64,000 nucleotides of DNA, from assembly GCA_028023455.1 (NCBI GenBank), contig JAQFVV010000031.1:620001-684000 (forward strand). The letters run 5' to 3'. A program made the translations under genes and the position numbers. Positions 49,086-57,802 of the stretch are shown here, piece by piece. Position 1 is the first letter of the stretch. The number at the start of each line of letters is the position of its first letter. The notes under the pieces are model-generated. The model worked only from the letters and a program-made list of their open reading frames with translations. It searched no databases and was not told where the DNA came from. The DNA is from Epiperipatus broadwayi. Lineage: Eukaryota > Onychophora > Udeonychophora > Euonychophora > Peripatidae.

Positions 49086-49689
49086 TACTTTAGTATTATT
49101 CCTGCTATGATGTATTATTTCAATGACGTATTATTCTAAGTTTGTGACATGTTTAAAACAGAACCTCCAAAAAATGTGTGGACAAACTTAATCAATAAAA
49201 AAAAATAATGCAGATTTATATTCATTACAGAAAAATAATATTACAATATTAAATAAAACAGGTATCCTTCCTCCTCCTAGCATATTATGGCACTTTTGCC
49301 ATCATAGCAAACCTCAAATCTAAAAAAAAATATGTATTTTTCAATGATGGAGAGAAATATATGCCTGGGTCTTATTTTATGCAGTAGATAGGTTCCTCAG
49401 AAAATGTGCACAAAAAAATTGCACAAAAATAGACTTAACTTACCTTGAAAAATGGGAGATATGTATTGTAATTTTCAAAAATTGTATAAAAGCAAAGCAA
49501 CAACATAAAATTACTTTAAAATTCGCATAAAAAAATAAGGAAATAAAATATGACTAATAAAAAATTTCAAATTTGCAAAAAAATTGATACAAGACAAACT
49601 TTTTTTACTTTTTTTTAATTAACTACAGTAATTTATTTAAAACAATATACTTTTATGCGTAATTTACAGTATTTTACATTTTTTCATAT

Positions 49690-49920
49690 ATGTACAGTAT
49701 TTTAATCATTATCGCTATTTGATATGCAGGTTCATTTGTGAACTGGTAAGACATCTTCGTCACAAGAGGAAATACAACTAGCTCCAATTTCATTTTTTTA
49801 ATTGCTCTTATAGTGGACTCACCCAAACTAAAATATTTTCCAATTGCTGTTGATTCTTCCCCTGTTGCTAAGCAATCTAAATGTGAAATTTTTGTTTCCA
49901 AAAAAAATTCATTTTCTTGG
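49690..49920 (-). pseudogene. Tigger-like transposase N-terminal HTH fragment
   Basis: The minus strand frame reads ...NEFFLETKISHLDCLATGEE, then STAIGKYFSLGESTIRAIKK. This fits the N-terminal DNA-binding helix-turn-helix of Tigger/CENP-B transposases (SLExKLxxLxxxxxGE-x-x-x-x-IGKxLxLxESTVRxIxKN). The frame continues about 35 codons without further family features and stops at 49,674. No second HTH or DDE catalytic domain was found. The codon at the apparent ORF start (49,901) is TTG, within the conserved LET, so the real start lay upstream. Confidence 0.65.
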
Positions 49921-50008
49921 GTGTTTTCCCCTTTCCATTAGGGTAAAATAAAAGTTTAAAATAAAAATAAAAATTTAGACTTATGATAATAAAAAGACTC
50001 CTACTCAT

Positions 50009-50222
50009 CACTGCTGGGCAAAATTTAATTAAAACTAATAATTAAAACTAAATTCTTATTTTTGTCTTAAATTTTTTGATTTTCAATTCAGTTTAAAAAT
50101 CAAATTTCATTCTTTCACATCACATTAATTTCAGATCACATTGTGTAATTTTTAAATTGTTAATTACAATTAAAAATCAGATTTTAATTTTTAAATGTCA
50201 AATTTAATTGTGCCCACTGCTG
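50009..50222. mobile_element. hAT-type MITE, 214 bp
   Basis: The left end is CACTGCTGGGCAAAATTTAA and the right end reads CAGCAGTGGGCACAATTAAA on the minus strand, close to the common hAT terminal CAGTGCTGGGCA. Flanking octamers CTACTCAT (50,001-50,008) and TTACTCAC (50,223-50,230) match at 6 of 8 positions, the length of a hAT target duplication. It has no coding capacity and is inserted inside the Tigger-like element. Confidence 0.6.
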
Positions 50223-50493
50223 TTACTCACCTTTTAAAAATACACTTGTGGGTACTAAATGATTAATTGATTACATACTCTTTTTTTAAAAAGCAAAAAT
50301 AGAATGTGGTTTAAAATGCAAAAACAACAACATGCATAGTACAGGCATCTATAATGTTTGAACAGATTTACATCATAATCTTGTAAAATTTAATGTGTGT
50401 ATATAAAATGGGGAAATCCTGATTTTAAGTGAATTACAAATTTCTTTATTGCATAAAATCTATTACAGTACTATTACAAAGTGCTGAAAATAT

Positions 50494-50622
50494 TGAAATT
50501 ATTAGATGGAAGTCAAACTCCGATACTGTGCTATTACTTTAAATATGACATGTGAGTGTGCAAAATTCATAATATTTAAAGTAATAGCGCATTATTGGAG
50601 CTTGACTTCTGATCTAATATTT
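50494..50622. repeat. 129-bp palindromic hairpin (MITE-like)
   Basis: The arms TATTAGATGGAAGTCAAACTCC...GCTATTACTTTAAATAT and their reverse complement ATATTTAAAGTAATAGCGC...GAGCTTGACTTCTGATCTAATA pair over about 50 bp, around a 25-nt loop containing ATGTGAGTGTGCAAAATTC. It lies inside the Tigger-like element on the side opposite its transposase fragment. Confidence 0.75.
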
Positions 50623-50819
50623 TTTATCGCATAAAAGAAAACTGCATACAAAGATATTAAGAAGCATGAATTGCATAACTTCAAAAGCTCATTTAAAAAA
50701 TCCACATAAAACAAGACCAGGGTATATTCATTATGGAAAAGAGGAGAAATATAAAAAAGAATCCTGAAACATTTTTAAAATGGAGAGTTGTAATAAAGTT
50801 TTAGATTTTTGTTATTTTT

Positions 50820-51070
50820 TAATCTAAAAAAAAAAAGGTGAACCTTAAGTTTAATCCTATATTTTAATTATCTTTTTTTTTTTAAAAAAAAAATCCACAA
50901 ATATAACAACTTTTAACTGTAAATGTAAATAAAGTTTAGAAAAAAAAAAAAAAATTACAAATATAACAACTTTTACTGCTGATATTTTTAAATATTAAAA
51001 AAAAAAAAAAAACTAACAAATATTTTAAATATTAAAAAAAAAAAATCACAAAGTTTTAGCAAAAAACAAA
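50820..51070. repeat. A-run-rich imperfect tandem repeat
   Basis: Three or four imperfect repeats of A-run, then ACAAATATAACAACTTTTA, then TAAATAT-TT occur between 50,870 and 51,060. They are probably slippage products. Confidence 0.6.
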
Positions 51071-51320
51071 ACAAAACACAAATATATAAAGTAAATGTAG
51101 TTTTAAATATAAAACCGTATTACTTATAAATGATGCCAGAGATGTATTATATTGTGAGGGATAGGTCACTATGGCAGGATGAATGGAAAGGAAATTTGAC
51201 ATGGATTAATCATGTCAAAATTCTTGATTGCTATGACATCATAAATGAAAATTTTGAATAAATATTACCAGACGAAAATGTTACCAGAGTAATAATACAT
51301 CATAGCAGAAATAATACCAA

Positions 51321-51819
51321 AAATAACATTCGCTAGAGTCTATTTCTGAAATTTGCTAAGTGTGGTTGATACTGATGTAATTAAGATCTTTCTTGATTAT
51401 TTTAAAATGTTATTTGATCCATCAAAAAAATATTCTGTACAATTATAAAAAAAATTCTTTCCTCACTTCAGTTATGATTTTCTGCAGTAAGTTAAAACAG
51501 ACATTCACACTTGCCTTTTTCATTGTATTTCTTTACACTTAACTTTAAACACTTTCTTTAGTTATCATATGCAAGGGAAATGGTCATATAAGATTAAAAA
51601 TCAAGGTGACAGGCTAAAGACTGCAATTTTATTCTGTTGATTGAACTGATTTTTTTTTTTTTACATTCCCCTGCTGGATTTTATCAAGGAACCTTTAGTT
51701 CTCAACGATTTAACCTAGTAATAAAAGTGGCTTTACATACTCAATAGTCAAACCAATTTTTGCTTCAAATCTATTTAGTCAACACGTAGAAATATAAATT
51801 ATTTATTGTTTAAATCCAC
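51321..51819. other. AT-rich stretch, nothing recognised
   Basis: No gene or repeat structure was identified between the outer inverted repeat and the tandem flanking repeat that begins at 51,820. Confidence 0.5.
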
Positions 51820-52150
51820 TAGCGTAATATATGTATATATATAGTTCATATATATACAGATGTATGTGTATACTCGTGCTTTTAGTCATTTTTCAACATC
51901 ATGTGAGCTCTTAACAAATAATCAGCAGTCCAATGTGATGAATCATACTTGCTCAATCCATTATTTGTACACATAAACACATATTTTGTACTTATTTATA
52001 TATACACATAATGAATGGGTATATGTTTGTAATAAAAAGCATTTCATTCCAATTTGTTTAAAACCACTTGTTTAAATTTCTTGATATCAAAGGAATATCT
52101 ATTGATTCTTTATTTATAGATTTTTTTTGCTTTCGGCAAGTCTTTATAAT
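51820..52150 (+). repeat. Flanking tandem repeat, unit 1 (intact, 331 bp)
   Basis: It starts TAGCGTAATATATGTATATA and includes ATCAGCAGTCCAATGTGATG, AAACCACTTGTTTAAATTTC and GGAATATCTATTGATTCTTT. Unit 2 begins at 52,151 with the same TAGCGTAATATA. Position 51,992-52,003 (TTATTTATATAT) is the equivalent of the site where the PLE cluster landed in unit 2. Confidence 0.85.
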
Positions 52151-52330
52151 TAGCGTAATATACACATATAAAGTTCATATATGTAAATGTATCTATACAT
52201 ATGCATGAGTAATATTTGTGCTTTTAATCATTTTTCAATATCATGTGAGCTTTTGACTAATAATCAGCAGTCTAACGTGATGAATCATACTTACTCAACC
52301 ATTATTTGTGTATATAAACACATTTTGTAC

Positions 52331-52342
52331 TTATTTACATAT
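52331..52342 (+). repeat. Target-site duplication, left copy
   Basis: TTATTTACATAT. It is identical to 57,645-57,656 at the other end of the PLE cluster and follows GTAC as in the intact unit 1 (TTATTTATATAT). Confidence 0.9.
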
Positions 52343-52550
52343 CAATGAAATATAATATAAATCTTTATTATATAATAATAACAACTTGTAAATACATCAC
52401 AGAAAAATTATATATATAAAAGCCTTTTTCGGTAATTCTCAATTTTTTTACCCTTCTCAATATGATACCTCGTACTAATACTAACACGTATATAGCGACA
52501 TCTATTGACATTTCCTATAATTCACATTTTATCATTTTATTTATTTCCCC
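52343..52550 (-). repeat. PLE copy A 3' untranslated end
   Basis: This 208-bp terminal region runs, on the minus strand, from after the stop to ...TATTATATTTCATTG. It includes ATAGATGTCGCTATATACG and GAATTACCGAAAAAGGC. The same region ends copy B (55,069-55,287, with an extra roughly 10-bp GTATATTA duplication) and copy C (57,390-57,598). No hammerhead core (CTGATGA...GAAA) was found in it, although many PLE terminal repeats carry one. Confidence 0.85.
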
Positions 52551-54548
52551 TTATATTACTTTCCATTCTTTATCCATTACCCAATCATTCATTAAATCAA
52601 TTGACTTTTTGTAAATGTTCATACATGTATTTATATTATATTTTATATAATTTGTTTCATATATTTTCCTTCTATTCATTTCCTTTATATAATTTAATGG
52701 TCTTATGTTTTTAATACAATCTATTTTATGTCCAGATTTTAAATAATGAACATATAATGCTGATCTATCATCCCTCCTTTCAATAGCACTATTATGTTCT
52801 TTTGCCCTTTGTTCTAATTGTTTTGATGTTTGTCCATAGTAAACCATTTTACATATCCCACAAGTAATTTTATATACTGTTCCCTTTATATATTTCATAT
52901 CATCTTTAATCTTATAATTTCCTATTAATATATCTAAATTTTTACTATTAGACCATCCTATTTTTATATTTTTATTCATATAATTTTTATTTTTAGTTAA
53001 TATATCATAAATTTTAGGTGTATATGCAATTTTAATCCATTTTGTATTATTTAATATTTTATTCCCTCTAATATTATTTTTATTATCATATAATATATTC
53101 CTAATATTTCTAGGATTATATCCATAGCTAGAATAAAATTTAATAAATTGTTCTTTTTGTACTTCAGTGGTTTTTTTATCTGTGTTATACCTATCATTTT
53201 TAATTTTAAAATTCTTAATTACTGCCATCTTTTGTGTCCATGCTTGTTGTGAATCCTTATAAATTACTTTTCTTATTTTATCTTCTTTAATAAAATGATT
53301 TAATACAATCATGTTATTGTTTATCTTTATTTCTATATCTAAATATTTTACTTTATTATCTATTTCTTTTATTGTAAACTTTATATTATTTTTATTATTA
53401 TTAAATTCATTATATATATTTTTTATAACTCTTTTATTCCCTATTACTAAGATATCATCTACATATCGAAAATACTCTTTTATTTCTTTATTTATTATTC
53501 TATTCTTGACAATATGTAATTCCATTTCATTTATAAATATTGAAGCCATTAATCCACTTATTGCACATCCCATAACCCATCCCTTATTTATATTCCAATA
53601 TTCATCTTTATATTTAAAATATAAGCTATTATTTATTAAATTTAACCCCTGTTCCATAATGTCAATTATTTCCATATCCTGTATATACATTTTTAATTTT
53701 TGTATAACTATTTTAATACTTTCATCCCTAGGTATACTTGGATACATTTTCTCTATATCCATTACAAAAATACTTTGATTTCTATTCATTTTTATTATAT
53801 TTAACCTATCTATAATTTCATCAGTATTTTTAATACAAAATTCCCCATACCCCATAATATTTGCTATCCATTTATTTATATATCTACAAAATTTCTGTAA
53901 AATGAAATTTGAAAAGTTAAATAATAATCTTAATGGATTATCCTCTTTTTGTGTTTTTACTTTAGTAAATATATATGGATTTTCATACATTGATGGATAC
54001 AAAAATCCATACTTATTTTTATCAATAATTCCTTTCCTTTCCATTTTATGTAATATCTCTATATATTTACTTTTTATATTATTAGTAGGATCTTTAAATA
54101 ATTTTATATATCCTTTTTTTATCTCATTTTCTATCTTATCTATATAATCTTTAGAATACATTATAACAAATCTACTACCTTTATCTTCTTTACATAATAC
54201 TATATTCTCTTTTCTACATATATTTCTTATTTCTTTAGTAGTTCTTTTATATTTATATTCCCTTTGTGAACATTTAATATTTCCTAATTGTTTGTTCAAT
54301 AAATAGTTCATTTTCCTTTTATATACTGTAGAAATATTTGCTAATTCTATGTCCGTAGTTATCTTCTTTTTAATGTCTTTATCCATAAATGGTATAAAAT
54401 AAGGAGACTTACTTAATAATTGATTTTGCTCCGTTGAGAATTTATATTTTTTTAGATTTATAAAATTATCTTTTATTCTGTTATTGCAATTAATATATCC
54501 TTTACATTCTGTCACTTCTTTATCTTTATTCCAATATTTCGTCCACAT
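52551..54548 (-). CDS. PLE copy A polyprotein: reverse transcriptase and GIY-YIG endonuclease
   Basis: This 665-residue frame is the main part of a Penelope-like polyprotein, which copies element RNA and nicks the target DNA. Visible parts are the family DKG motif (KEDKGSRFVIM, 120-130), RT motif A (MDIEKMYPSIP, 263-273, catalytic D264) and motif B (GWVMGCAISGLMASIF, 323-338). Motif C is YVDDILVIGN (362-371, both Asp present) and motif D KYLDIEI (401-407). The C-terminal GIY-YIG nuclease has GTVY (556-559), the PLE cysteine pair C563-x2-C566, YYGQT (570-574), R581, H585 and H601/H607. The family's nuclear-type RT catalytic residues are all kept. Extreme Lys/Asn/Ile use reflects AT-richness. 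The ATG at 54,548 directly follows an in-frame TGA, so the true start is upstream at 54,974. Confidence 0.9.
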   Translation of the reverse strand: MWTKYWNKDKEVTECKGYINCNNRIKDNFINLKKYKFSTEQNQLLSKSPYFIPFMDKDIKKKITTDIELANISTVYKRKMNYLLNKQLGNIKCSQREYKYKRTTKEIRNICRKENIVLCKEDKGSRFVIMYSKDYIDKIENEIKKGYIKLFKDPTNNIKSKYIEILHKMERKGIIDKNKYGFLYPSMYENPYIFTKVKTQKEDNPLRLLFNFSNFILQKFCRYINKWIANIMGYGEFCIKNTDEIIDRLNIIKMNRNQSIFVMDIEKMYPSIPRDESIKIVIQKLKMYIQDMEIIDIMEQGLNLINNSLYFKYKDEYWNINKGWVMGCAISGLMASIFINEMELHIVKNRIINKEIKEYFRYVDDILVIGNKRVIKNIYNEFNNNKNNIKFTIKEIDNKVKYLDIEIKINNNMIVLNHFIKEDKIRKVIYKDSQQAWTQKMAVIKNFKIKNDRYNTDKKTTEVQKEQFIKFYSSYGYNPRNIRNILYDNKNNIRGNKILNNTKWIKIAYTPKIYDILTKNKNYMNKNIKIGWSNSKNLDILIGNYKIKDDMKYIKGTVYKITCGICKMVYYGQTSKQLEQRAKEHNSAIERRDDRSALYVHYLKSGHKIDCIKNIRPLNYIKEMNRRKIYETNYIKYNINTCMNIYKKSIDLMNDWVMDKEWKVI

Positions 54549-54974
54549 TCATATCCATTTTCTATTATATTTTTTATATATTTTATTACTCCATTTTTCC
54601 CTATATCCATTTAAATAGACTATTAATTTATCCCACGCATTTATTTTTATTAATGACGCTTTTATAGCAACTTTTAAATTCTTAAATTTATTAATCTTGT
54701 TATATAAAATATTGTATTTTTCATAAATAAAAGTTTTAAGAATATAATTTTCTATATTCCTTTTTAATTTCCAATTATTTGATAACTTTTTATTATTCTT
54801 TACGTAAAATTTACAAGACCTAGGAACGACATTATAACGTTTACAACTATTTAAATACGTTAATTGTCCTTTAATATTCTCGATATATAAACACATTCTA
54901 GTAAGTTCTTTTACTTTACCCATTACATTTAAATCCAGTTTAGATTTCATATATGTCCATAGATGTTCCATCAC
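54549..54974 (-). CDS. PLE copy A N-terminal part (141 residues), ends at an in-frame TGA
   Basis: This frame begins MMEHLWTYM, 94 bp inside the 5' end of copy A. It is in the same reading frame as the 665-residue frame and is separated from it by a single TGA (54,549-54,551), so the ancestral protein was about 807 residues, a usual PLE length. The peptide is basic and Lys/Asn-rich with no domain I recognise, as expected for the variable N-terminus before the DKG motif. Neither copy B nor copy C covers this part, so whether the TGA is a mutation or a family feature cannot be judged here. Re-initiation at the adjacent ATG is conceivable. Confidence 0.75.
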   Translation of the reverse strand: MMEHLWTYMKSKLDLNVMGKVKELTRMCLYIENIKGQLTYLNSCKRYNVVPRSCKFYVKNNKKLSNNWKLKRNIENYILKTFIYEKYNILYNKINKFKNLKVAIKASLIKINAWDKLIVYLNGYREKWSNKIYKKYNRKWI

Positions 54975-55068
54975 GCAATACGATATAATATTATAACTTG
55001 CTTAACGTTATTCTCCAAATTACTTAATTCTAAGAAATAATACTCCTTTATGTTGTTTATCTTATAAT
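54975..55068 (-). other. PLE copy A 5' untranslated leader
   Basis: These 94 bp lie between the 3' end of copy B (CATTG) and the first ATG. The first 46 bases on the minus strand (ATTATAAGATAAACAACATA ... AATTAAG) recur as the tail of copy C at 57,599-57,644, which fixes this as the element start. Confidence 0.8.
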
Positions 55069-55287
55069 CAATGAAATATAATATAAATCTTTATTATATA
55101 ATAATAACAACTTGTAAATACATCACAGAAAAATTATATATATAAAAGCCTTTTTCGGTAATTCTCAATTTTTTTACCCTTCTCAATATGATACCTCGTA
55201 CTAATACTAACACGTATATTACGTATATAGCGACATCTATTGACATTTCCTATAATTCATTATTTTTATCATTTTATTTATTTCCCC

Positions 55288-56480
55288 TTATATTACTTTC
55301 CATTCTTTATCCATTACCCAATCATTCATTAAATCAATTGACTTTTTGTAAATGTTCATACATGTATTTATATTATATTTTATATAATTTGTTTCATATA
55401 TTTTCCTTCTATTCATTTCCTTTATATAATTTAATGGTCTTATGTTTTTAATACAATCTATTTTATGTCCAGATTTTAAATAATGAACATATAATGCTGA
55501 TCTATCATCCCTCCTTTCAATAGCACTATTATGTTCTTTTGCCCTTTGTTCTAATTGTTTTGATGTTTGTCCATAGTAAACCATTTTACATATCCCACAA
55601 GTAATTTTATATACTGTTCCCTTTATATATTTCATATCATCTTTAATCTTATAATTTCCTATTAATATATCTAAATTTTTACTATTAGACCATCCTATTT
55701 TTATATTTTTATCCATATAATTTTTATTTTTAGTTAATATATCATAAATTTTAGGTGTATATGCAATTTTAATCCATTTTATATTATTTAATATTTTATT
55801 CCCTCTAATATTATTTTTATTATCATATAATATATTCCTAATATTTCTAGGATTATATCCATAGCTAGAATATAATTTAATAAATTGTTCTTTTTGTACT
55901 TCAGCGGTTTTTTTATCTGTATTATACCTATCATTTTTAATTTTAAAATTCTTAATTACTGCCATCTTTTGTGTCCATGCTTGTTGTGAATCCTTATAAA
56001 TTACTTTTCTTATTTTATCTTCTTTAATAAAATGATTTAATACAATCATGTTATTGTTTATCTTTATTTCTATATCTAAATATTTTACTTTATTATCTAT
56101 TTCTTTTATTGTAAACTTTATATTATTTTTATTATTATTAAATTCATTATATATATTTTTTATAACTCTTTTATTCCCTATTACTAAGATATCATCTACA
56201 TATCGAAAATACTCTTTTATTTCTTTATTTATTATTCTATTCTTGACAATATGTAATTCCATTTCATTTATAAATATTGAAGCCATTAATCCACTTATTG
56301 CACATCCCATAACCCATCCCTTATTTATATTCCAATATTCATCTTTATATTTAAAATATAAGCTATTATTTATTAAATTTAACCCCTGTTCCATAATGTC
56401 AATTATTTCCATATCCTGTATATACATTTTTAATTTTTGTATAACTATTTTAATACTTTCATCCCTAGGTATACTTGGAT
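55288..56480 (-). pseudogene. PLE copy B, 5'-truncated RT plus GIY-YIG
   Basis: It is almost identical to copy A from PSIPRDESIK (A residue 270, just after catalytic Asp 264 of motif A) to the C-terminus, with scattered substitutions (for example A for T, L for F, I for T, D for N in the region after motif D). Motifs B, C (YVDD) and the GIY-YIG domain are intact, but motif A and everything upstream are missing, so it cannot be active alone. The apparent open frame continues rightward of 56,480 to 56,688, but that part is the antisense of copy C and is not part of the element protein. Downstream it runs into copy A. Confidence 0.9.
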
Positions 56481-56482
56481 TA

Positions 56483-57389
56483 CATATTGTCAAGAATAGA
56501 ATAATAAATAAAGAAATAAAAGAGTATTTTCGATATGTAGATGATATCTTAGTAATAGGGAATAAAAGAGTTATAAAAAATATATATAATGAATTTAATA
56601 ATAATAAAAATAATATAAAGTTTACAATAAAAGAAATAGATAATAAAGTAAAATATTTAGATATAGAAATAAAGATAAACAATAACATGATTGTATTAAA
56701 TCATTTTATTAAAGAAGATAAAATAAGAAAAGTAATTTATAAATGATAGGTATAACACAGATAAAAAAACCACTGAAGTACAAAGAGAACAATTTATTAA
56801 ATTTTATTCTAGCTATGGATATAATCCTAGAAATATTAGGAATATATTATATGATAATAAAAATAATATTAGAGGGAATAAAATATTAAATAATACAAAA
56901 TGGATTAAAATTGCATATACACCTAAAATTTATGATATATTAACTAAAAATAAAAATTATATGAATAAAAATATAAAAATAGGATGGTCTAATAGTAAAA
57001 ATTTAGATATATTAATAGGAAATTATAAGATTAAAGATGATATGAAATATATAAAGGGAACAGTATATAAAATTACTTGTGGGATATGTAAAATGGTTTA
57101 CTATGGACAAACATCAAAACAATTAGAACAAAGGGCAAAAGAACATAATAGTGCTATTGAAAGGAGGGATGATAGATCAGCATTATATGTTCATTATTTA
57201 AAATTTGGACATAAAATAGATTGTATTAAAAACATAAGACCATTAAATTATATAAAGGAAATGAATAGAAGGAAAATATATGAAACAAATTATATAAAAT
57301 ATAATATAAATACATGTATGAACATTTACAAAAAGTCAATTGATTTAATGAATGATTGGGTAATGGATAAAGAATGGAAAGTAATATAA
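56483..57389 (+). pseudogene. PLE copy C, 5'-truncated and frameshifted
   Basis: It starts within LHIVKNRIIN (A residues 344 onward) and keeps YVDD (about 56,530-56,551). At 56,741 it lacks 59 bp present in A (the DSQQAWTQKMAVIKN region), causing a shift and stop. The frame resumes and runs to 57,389 through the GIY-YIG domain, with one S-to-F change in LKSGHK. It shares A's residues where A and B differ (for example T, F, T and N after motif D), so C is closer to A than to B. It is inactive. Confidence 0.9.
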
Positions 57390-57598
57390 GGGGAAATAAA
57401 TAAAATGATAAAAATATGAATTATAGGAAATGTCAGTAGATGTCGCTATATACGTGTTAGTATTAGTACGAGGTATCATATTGAGAAGGGTAAAAAATTG
57501 AGAATTACCGAAAAAAGGCTTTTATATATATAATTTTTCTGTGATGTATTTACAAGTTGTTATTATTATATAATAAAGATTTATATTATATTTCATTG

Positions 57599-57644
57599 AT
57601 TATAAGATAAACAACATAAAGGAGTATTATTTCTTAGAATTAAG
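57599..57644 (+). repeat. PLE tail: first 46 bp of the next unit
   Basis: ATTATAAGATAAACAACATA through AATTAAG equals the start of copy A. PLE insertions often carry such partial extra units, thought to arise from read-through of a tandem template. It ends exactly at the right target-site duplication. Confidence 0.85.
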
Positions 57645-57656
57645 TTATTTACATAT
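57645..57656 (+). repeat. Target-site duplication, right copy
   Basis: TTATTTACATAT, identical to 52,331-52,342. Confidence 0.9.
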
Positions 57657-57802
57657 GTATATATAATGAGTGTATATATGTGCAATAAAATGCATTTCAT
57701 TCTAATGTGTTTAAAAACACTTGTTTAAATTTGTTGATGTCAAGTGAATATCTATTGATTCTTTATTTTCAGATTTTTTTTTTGCCTTCTGCAAGTCTTT
57801 GT

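Larger units (their letters stand above)
49364..50722 (-). mobile_element. Tigger/pogo-like DNA transposon, degenerate, 1.36 kb
   Basis: The terminal inverted repeats are CCTGGGTCTTATTTTATG (49,364-49,381) and CATAAAACAAGACCAGGG (50,705-50,722, i.e. CCCTGGTCTTGTTTTATG on the minus strand). The right end is followed by TA and the left preceded by TATG, fitting a TA target. Inside, on the minus strand, is a CENP-B/Tigger-type helix-turn-helix (49,780-49,930). The rest of the transposase (DDE) is gone. A hAT-like MITE (50,009-50,222) and a hairpin (50,494-50,622) are nested inside. It would have moved by cut-and-paste, and is now inactive. Confidence 0.7.
49086..51320. mobile_element. Outer inverted-repeat pair around the Tigger-like region
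   Basis: TTATTCCTGCTATGATGTAT (near 49,097-49,116) has its reverse complement ATACATCATAGCAGAAATAA (near 51,293-51,312) with one mismatch. The pair encloses 2.2 kb, including the Tigger-like element. It could be the TIRs of an older host element into which the Tigger landed, or a chance or dispersed repeat pair. No transposase was assigned to it. Confidence 0.4.
52343..57644. mobile_element. Composite Penelope-like insertion (copies A, B, C), 5,302 bp
   Basis: It holds three copies of one PLE family. A (minus, 55,068 to 52,343) is full length. B (minus, 56,480 to 55,069) is cut at its 5' end inside the RT domain, and its 3' end runs directly into the 5' end of A. C (plus, about 56,483 to 57,598) is also cut inside the RT domain and joined head-to-head to B, followed by a 46-bp tail (57,599-57,644) equal to the first bases of A's 5' end. 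A single 12-bp target duplication brackets everything, so the array probably integrated once. Tandem copies and partial-unit tails are known traits of PLEs. The opposed third copy, with both outer ends being 3' ends, is unusual. Confidence 0.9.
52151..57802 (+). repeat. Flanking tandem repeat, unit 2, split by the PLE cluster
   Basis: The left part of unit 2 is 52,151-52,342 and the right part resumes at 57,657-57,802 (ATGCATTTCATTCTAATGTG, AAAACACTTGTTTAAATTTG, GAATATCTATTGATTCTTT). Joined conceptually, they are collinear with unit 1. This gives independent proof of both insertion boundaries. Confidence 0.85.

Noticed and set aside
52343-52550. Search for a hammerhead ribozyme in the young PLE terminal region
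   Set aside because: No CTGATGA...GAAA pair exists in copies A, B or C, so no ribozyme is claimed despite precedent in other PLEs.
53311-53778. Plus-strand frame of 155 residues, rich in Phe, Ile and Ser
   Set aside because: It is the antisense shadow of the PLE reverse transcriptase; the same happens at 53,902-54,147 and 56,048-56,746.
55288-56688. One continuous 466-residue minus-strand protein with a hydrophobic N-terminus, resembling a membrane-anchored RT
   Set aside because: Residues before PSIPRDESIK are the antisense of copy C and arise from the head-to-head junction; there is no real membrane domain.
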